Assembly (NCBI GenBank): GCA_910592005.1
Contig: CAJVPP010003411.1
Span: forward strand, 1 to 11,705
DNA: 11,705 bases
Direction of reading: 5' to 3'
Source: Funneliformis mosseae
Lineage: Eukaryota; Glomeromycota; Glomeromycetes; Glomerales; Glomeraceae
The notes beneath the pieces are model-generated. The model saw only the letters and a list, made by a program, of their open reading frames with translations, had not been told where the DNA came from and searched no databases. Each line of letters opens with the position of its first letter. Position 1 is the stretch's first letter. The position numbers and the translations under genes were made by a program. This document shows, piece after piece, positions 7,698 through 11,705 of the stretch.

Positions 7698-9981
7698 ATG
7701 AGTCAATAAACCTTTTTATTTAGCCTTAAGTTTAATAAAAAGCTAATATATAACTCGTCAACAAATAAATATCAGAAATTTTTTAATGCTTATGTATATA
7801 GTCTGATGGTAAAGATAGGAAACAATATCCTGAATTGTGCTAATATTTGCTATGAAGTATCACAAGAATAGAAGAAAATTAAAAACAAAGGTGCAGTAGA
7901 AATCGATGATGTAATCAGAAAATATTTAACCACTCAATTTAATTTATATGATATACAAACAATGAGACTACAATGTTACCCTATAACTAGAAAAGAATTA
8001 ACTCTTCCTCTTCCTAATATTCGTTCAATAAAATCTATATCAGAAATTCCTATTAACACAATAATTCAACAAAAGGCGACAAATGAAATAACAATAGCTG
8101 AAAAAAACTTATCAAATTGGAGCAAATCTATAATATTACAACTGATTCTCAACTTTATCATGATACATATACAAAATAGTAGATCTTTAAGCCCAAGTTA
8201 AATCCAATCAGGATATGATTTTTAAATTAAAAAAGAACACAAAATATGTTCAAAATTGCAAAGAAAAAAAACAAAAGATGCTTGCTAAAAATCAGGAGGT
8301 CATACAATATGATAGACCCAATTATCCATTCCTTCTTTTCAAATACCTAGAATTACATGATTATATTTACAATTCAATCGAATTCAATTCAGCTGATGAG
8401 AAATGATGAAAAAAGTGATGAAAGTTCAGATCATCAAAAATTTGCATAAAATCTTGAGGAGAAATATAATGTCTATATGACACGGACAACATTAAATAAT
8501 TATCTGTTACTATACTAATCCAATTCTATTACTACAAGAACTCATCATCATCTGGCATAAATAGTAGTAGCTGAAGTTTTACGAATGGAGACCTGAGATC
8601 ATCCTGATGATTATTATTACCTTGCATCCGTTAAATGTGCAAGGCAATTTGCAACCATCTTTGCTGATATGTCAGTTATCATCTTCCAAAATGATAAAGC
8701 AAAGATAAGTCTTGGAATACCTGCTGTATGTCGAACCTTCCAAACATTGCAATCAGTTTACAAGCCTATTCGTGTGACTAATCACAATTTTCCTGTAGGG
8801 TATGGGCAAAAGTTAGTTTTATTAGTTTATTTATAATCAAACTAAATAATTCAAATGATGAATTACAAACAGGCCAACTTGTCATTTTTGTGCAATGCCA
8901 ATGGTCCCTTGATACATTTTTCCTTACACATATGTAAGACTTCAAAAGTCTTTCTTTAAATGACCAATACAATGATGTGTTGAAGACTAACAGAGAAATT
9001 TGACTAATCTGGGTTTTATTAGTAGATGGAGAACCAGATGAGAACCCAAGACATCTAAAAAATATTAAAACATATTGCCATTTTTTTCAAAAATTTAATT
9101 TGGATTACCTGACCGTACAGATACATGTTTCAGGTCAATCCAAATATAATCCAGTTGAAAGAGGTATGGCGACACTGTTTAGAAAGTTAGCAGATATTAT
9201 ACTACCAGTTAATCACTTTAGAACGCATTTAATACATAAAGTAAAGTGATAGATCTGGAGTTGACTCTTCAAAATTATCAATATACCAAAGAGGCTCTTT
9301 GTAATATATGACGCTGTGATTTGATTTTTGGAAAAAGTGTAAATACTCAATATGTCGAAGAATTCATCAATCCATTTAAAGATCTACAATTTGAGAATAC
9401 AGAAAAAGAAAAAACAGAAAAATGAAAGAGACAAGAAAAATAAAAAAGAAATAACAAAAAGAAAATGACTTAACTGATGATTACTTTATACTATAATCCT
9501 GGATTGAAAATTATAGTAATCTATGCCAATATTCGCTTGATATTAAACATTGCATAAATACAAGCTGTTATAGTTCACCTTGTGTAAAAGAAGTCATGAA
9601 ATTTCTTCAATCGAATAATAGCTTCTTACTTTCTATTACCAAAGCTAAAAATGACCACTTTACCAACCCAATACACCTGCTCGAATATTATAATCTATTG
9701 AAAATTCCTAGCTATGATTTTATTGTCTATCTATTGATAAAATAGCATATTTGCGTCTTTGTTATTCTGAATGTGACAAATATTTTCTAATGCTTACTTT
9801 TTTAATAAATCACAAATGAACAGTACATTCTACTAACTGTAGATGATCCAAAAGAAAAGGTAAAAGCCAAAACTCCTCAACTCTTAATAATTTCTCTCTT
9901 CTTTCATCGTAGCAACAATAAGAGAAAATACTTCTTTTTAAAGAAATGCATTTGAGAGAATATATATTAGATCAAGATTGA
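7698..9981 (+). pseudogene. Transposase-like gene with C-terminal C2H2 finger, heavily broken
   Basis: The relic is about 760 codons long. From ATG 7698 (TAA three codons later) one frame runs to TAA 8199-8201, with another stop at 7869. The next pieces are 8215-8406 (ends EFNSADEK), about 8402-8837, 8836-9249, 9246-9480, 9476-9732 and about 9721-9981, each in a different frame from the one before. At 9241 the shift looks like the loss of a single G. Segments that read as ordinary protein include ARQFATIFADMSVIIFQND (Asp codon 8666), LLVDGEPDENPRHLKNI (Asp codon 9025) and QSKYNPVERGMATL (Glu codon 9157). The spacing of about 120 and 44 codons suits an RNase H-fold D-D-E triad, which is inference. 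At 9760-9828 a C2H2 finger appears: C-x3-C-x12-H-x4-H with a TGA between the His codons. In frame I count about 15 stops, six of them TGA. From memory, similar proteins with a C2H2 finger are abundant in Rhizophagus; I know no named family. Placement inside a TTAA-flanked element with inverted ends makes transposase the best reading. Confidence 0.6.
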
Positions 9982-10072
9982 TAATTGATAAAATCAAAAT
10001 TATGTAACGTATATCTGACATATAATTATATTAATAAAATTTTTTAAAATAAAAATACTAAGCTACCCTTAT

Positions 10073-10078
10073 CACGTG
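10073..10078. promoter_or_regulatory. Subterminal CACGTG palindrome, right
   Basis: TTATCACGTGAT, the counterpart of the left site, lies about 80 bp inside the right end of the transposon. Paired subterminal sites often bind transposase; this is inferred from position and symmetry. Confidence 0.35.
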
Positions 10079-10131
10079 ATTTATAATTTATGTGTAACCT
10101 AAGATCAACTACTAATCTCTCACCTCCTAAA

Positions 10132-10156
10132 ATATTAGCTAATATATGTCAGTACC
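10132..10156 (-). repeat. Right terminal inverted repeat of the TTAA transposon
   Basis: ATATTAGCTAATATATGTCAG is the exact reverse complement of 7245-7265; it is followed by TACC, facing GGATG on the left. Confidence 0.8.
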
Positions 10157-10165
10157 CTAACTGTA
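10157..10165 (-). repeat. Target-site copy (CTAA) and last bases of MITE B with its TA
   Basis: CTAACTGTA matches the expected TTAACTATA, the sequence that ends copy A (reverse complement of 6318-6326), with two transitions. CTAA is the second copy of the TTAA target, CTG the last three bases of MITE B, and TA its own flanking target. Confidence 0.7.
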
Positions 10166-10325
10166 TTTAAATTTTAAACATAATTTAACTTTTTATATCA
10201 TTTGTATACTCAAATAATATAAGTGTTAAATTTTTTATCAGATAAGAAAATCAGATAACAATTCTCTATATCAAACTTTTTTCACTAAACCATAATAATG
10301 TTTATTTAAAATACAATCAGACGCC

Positions 10326-10404
10326 TATATAGTCATACAATTGGTTTCATAAAATTAGTGACTATATAAAAATATGATTGTAAAAAGTTACCTTTATATA
10401 GTTA
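10326..10404. repeat. Three related arms: TATATAGTCA, its inverse, and a third direct copy
   Basis: TATATAGTCA (10326-10335) faces TGACTATATA (10359-10368), a perfect 10-bp inverted pair. A third arm, TATATAGTTA (10395-10404), has the orientation of the first. Arms one and three are both followed by CAATTG and a TTT run. It may be overlapping ends of two small elements. Confidence 0.45.
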
Positions 10405-10897
10405 CAATTGATTTTAGCCTTTTAGACTAATAGACTTTTAAATCATTGTCTTAATAGATTTATTTTATTCTAATTCTATTAAAATTTGAATTATTAGATT
10501 ATAGACTTCATTTAACAACTATAAATTTATATATAATTTTAACAATATGTTCATAATTGTAATAATTAATAAAATGTATATTATATAAATCATTTTTATT
10601 GATATTTATTAGAATTTTAATAAATTTATTTATTATTACTTAATATAAAATTTGACAAATAATTAAGTTTTCTAAACTTTTAATATAGATATCTAATTAT
10701 TTTTATTTAGAACTTTGATTTCTAACAGGATAAGATAAATTTGAAATGTTTATAATATTAATTTCAAGTTTTCTATCACCTGAAAAATTAAGGTCAAGTC
10801 AGTAAGATCATTCTAATTAAATGAATTTATTATTGATTATTTAAGCAAAATGATTTATTATTATTTAAATTTTAAGTTAAGTTAGCATTATAAATTT

Positions 10898-10933
10898 AAC
10901 CAGAATTATAGTATATAAAATTATAATTTGGTT
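10898..10933. repeat. 36-bp imperfect palindrome
   Basis: AACCAGAATTATA faces TATAATTTGGTT with about ten bases between, one mismatch. It could form a hairpin; no function is apparent. Confidence 0.45.
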
Positions 10934-11164
10934 AAAATTATATAATTATAGTCTATTTAAATTAAAATTAGATTAGCTATTTAAAATCTATTAGTTTATT
11001 ATTAGAAATTAGATAAGATTTAATTTCAATATTAGTTATAATTATATTAAATTAAATATGTAATGACTATTTAGAGATTAAATAAGTTTTACAAATAAAA
11101 TCTCTATTAAATTTTTTAAATAATGAATTTTTTTTGGTTAATCTGATTTTAATTTAATAATAAC

Positions 11165-11425
11165 TACAGTTCATTCTTTCTATAACAAATTTTGATATAA
11201 CAAATTTTATAATACAATCGATTTTCAGTATCAAACAGATTTTTAAATATAAAAAAACCCTTACTATACTGAATTTAGTAATTAAAAATTTGTACTATGT
11301 TTAACAAATTAAAGTCAGAAAAATTTATATATAAAATGACTCTTTTTATAACGAATTTTCTCTATAATGATTTTTTTTTTTTGATACAACAAAGTTTTGC
11401 TTAAAATGAATTTTACTAGATTTAT
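11165..11425 (+). mobile_element. Degenerate relatives of the MITE A/B family
   Basis: After TA (11165-11166) the sequence CAGTTCATTCTTTCTATAAC resembles the MITE A end (TAGTTAACTCTTATTATAAC). A second similar start, AATGACTCTTTTTATAACG, lies near 11337 in the same orientation, followed by CTCTATAATGA and a long T run. Two left ends in tandem and no clear right end suggest one copy inserted near or into another, both decayed. Boundaries are approximate. Confidence 0.4.
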
Positions 11426-11564
11426 ATATATATAATTTTGTAGTTCTTTGTACCTAGTTTTTAAATAAAATTAAAATATGAATAAATATTCATATTATAC
11501 GTTGTATCTTATGTTTCATTTTTTTTTACATATTTTATTTTTTACGTGTTTTTTTCTTTGCATA

Positions 11565-11705
11565 ATGCTAATAATGCTAAAAGTAAACTTAAAGAAACAA
11601 CTTAATCAACATACTAACAAACAAGATGAACCTTTAAAAAAAATGAAAGTCTCTTATAGCTGCACAAAAAAAAGAACTTTGTTTGAAAAAATATCATCAC
11701 CTTTT
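11565..11705 (+). CDS. Open frame running off the right edge, 5' part, unidentified
   Basis: From ATG 11565 (or ATG 11574) there are 47 codons without a stop up to the last base. The same frame is open back to about 11482, but that upstream part is F/L/I-rich and looks like T-rich leader. The predicted start MLIMLKVNLKKQLNQHTNKQ is followed by a strongly basic, hydrophilic segment (KKMKVSYSCTKKRTLFEK) rich in K, N, Q and S, suggestive of a nuclear or nucleic acid-binding N-terminus, not a secreted one. Local base use is less AT-biased than the filler. It is the only uninterrupted frame with an ATG start here that is neither a shadow nor a relic, but with 141 bases visible it could also be the start of another broken transposon gene. 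Confidence 0.35.
   Translation, partial: MLIMLKVNLKKQLNQHTNKQDEPLKKMKVSYSCTKKRTLFEKISSPF

Larger units (their letters stand above)
7240..10156 (+). mobile_element. 2.9-kb DNA transposon inserted at TTAA within MITE B, decayed
   Basis: The left end, GGATGCTGACATATATTAGC, has an inverted counterpart at the right (reverse complement GGTACTGACATATATTAGC). TTAA (7236-7239) precedes it and CTAA (10157-10160), one transition from TTAA, follows it. Both belong to the same site in the interrupted MITE, so TTAA is a real target duplication. If the right end is instead placed after 10157, the duplication reads TAA with one base lost; the two cannot be separated. Inside are about 430 bp of AT-rich leader with CACGTG and a TATA box, one broken gene (7698-9981), and about 175 bp of trailer with a second CACGTG. 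TTAA targeting is known for piggyBac and Kolobok superfamilies. I see no piggyBac features, so a Kolobok-like or an undescribed group is possible. Confidence 0.75.
10166..11164. other. AT-rich stretch without a gene
   Basis: No open frame of interest on either strand. Two small repeat structures (10326-10404 and 10898-10933) are listed separately; otherwise A/T runs only. Confidence 0.65.

Noticed and set aside
7962..8406. Two separate small genes (7962-8201 and 8215-8406)
   Set aside because: They are successive pieces, in different frames, of one decayed gene starting near 7698; neither has its own sensible start.
8778..8972. 64-codon minus-strand open frame
   Set aside because: It is antisense to the transposase-like relic, which reads as clear protein on the plus strand here.
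7698..9981. C-to-T mutation bias (RIP-like) as cause of decay
   Set aside because: About six of fifteen in-frame stops are TGA and eight TAA; without an intact relative the original codons are unknown, so no bias can be claimed.
1..11705. tRNA, rRNA or CRISPR array
   Set aside because: No cloverleaf with conserved GTTCNANNC-like box was noticed, no rRNA-like conserved block, and no regularly spaced repeats.

Overview
The window is very AT-rich DNA (by eye roughly four-fifths A+T) of eukaryotic, non-coding character. It has no intact gene of normal length, no operon structure and many broken transposon-derived reading frames. The mix fits a large, repeat-rich fungal genome: Tc1/mariner-type transposases, TA-flanked miniature elements, a Crinkler-like NTPase relic and a decayed transposase-like gene with a terminal C2H2 finger. 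My best guess is an arbuscular mycorrhizal fungus (Glomeromycota, Rhizophagus-like). That rests on remembered resemblance of protein families and repeats, not on any search.

Layout. 1-345: the 3' end of a Tc1-like transposase with an in-frame TAG, followed by its terminal inverted repeat and a TA. 346-2290: mostly AT-rich filler with short repeats, one 86-codon open stretch without ATG (1225-1485) and a short broken coding relic (1786-1971). 2291-3072: a decayed P-loop NTPase resembling the Crinkler-type NTPases of these fungi, possibly trailing into an open stretch at 3698-3910. 4408-4527: a small hairpin element flanked by TA. 5496-6241, minus strand: a decayed DDE transposase of a Tc1/mariner-related type.

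6318-10165 is the most informative part. Two copies of one 156-bp TA-flanked miniature element (A at 6318-6477, B at 7069-7239 plus 10161-10165) lie in opposite orientation. Copy B was split by a 2.9-kb transposon (7240-10156) that entered at a TTAA inside B's terminal repeat. The two pieces of B, minus a 16-bp terminal duplication, add up to the 156-bp length of copy A, so the insertion boundaries and TTAA target can be read from this window alone. The 2.9-kb element has 21-26 bp terminal inverted repeats, a CACGTG palindrome near each end, a TATA box, and one long broken gene (7698-9981) with a possible D...D...E triad and a C-terminal C2H2 zinc finger.

10166-11705: AT-rich filler, a three-armed short repeat, degenerate relatives of the 156-bp miniature element, and at the right edge an open frame beginning at ATG 11565 and running off the window, the only candidate for a living gene.

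The genes do not work together as a pathway. The window records successive insertion and decay of mobile elements, and the order of some events can be read: element B, then the TTAA transposon inside it, then decay of the transposon's gene.
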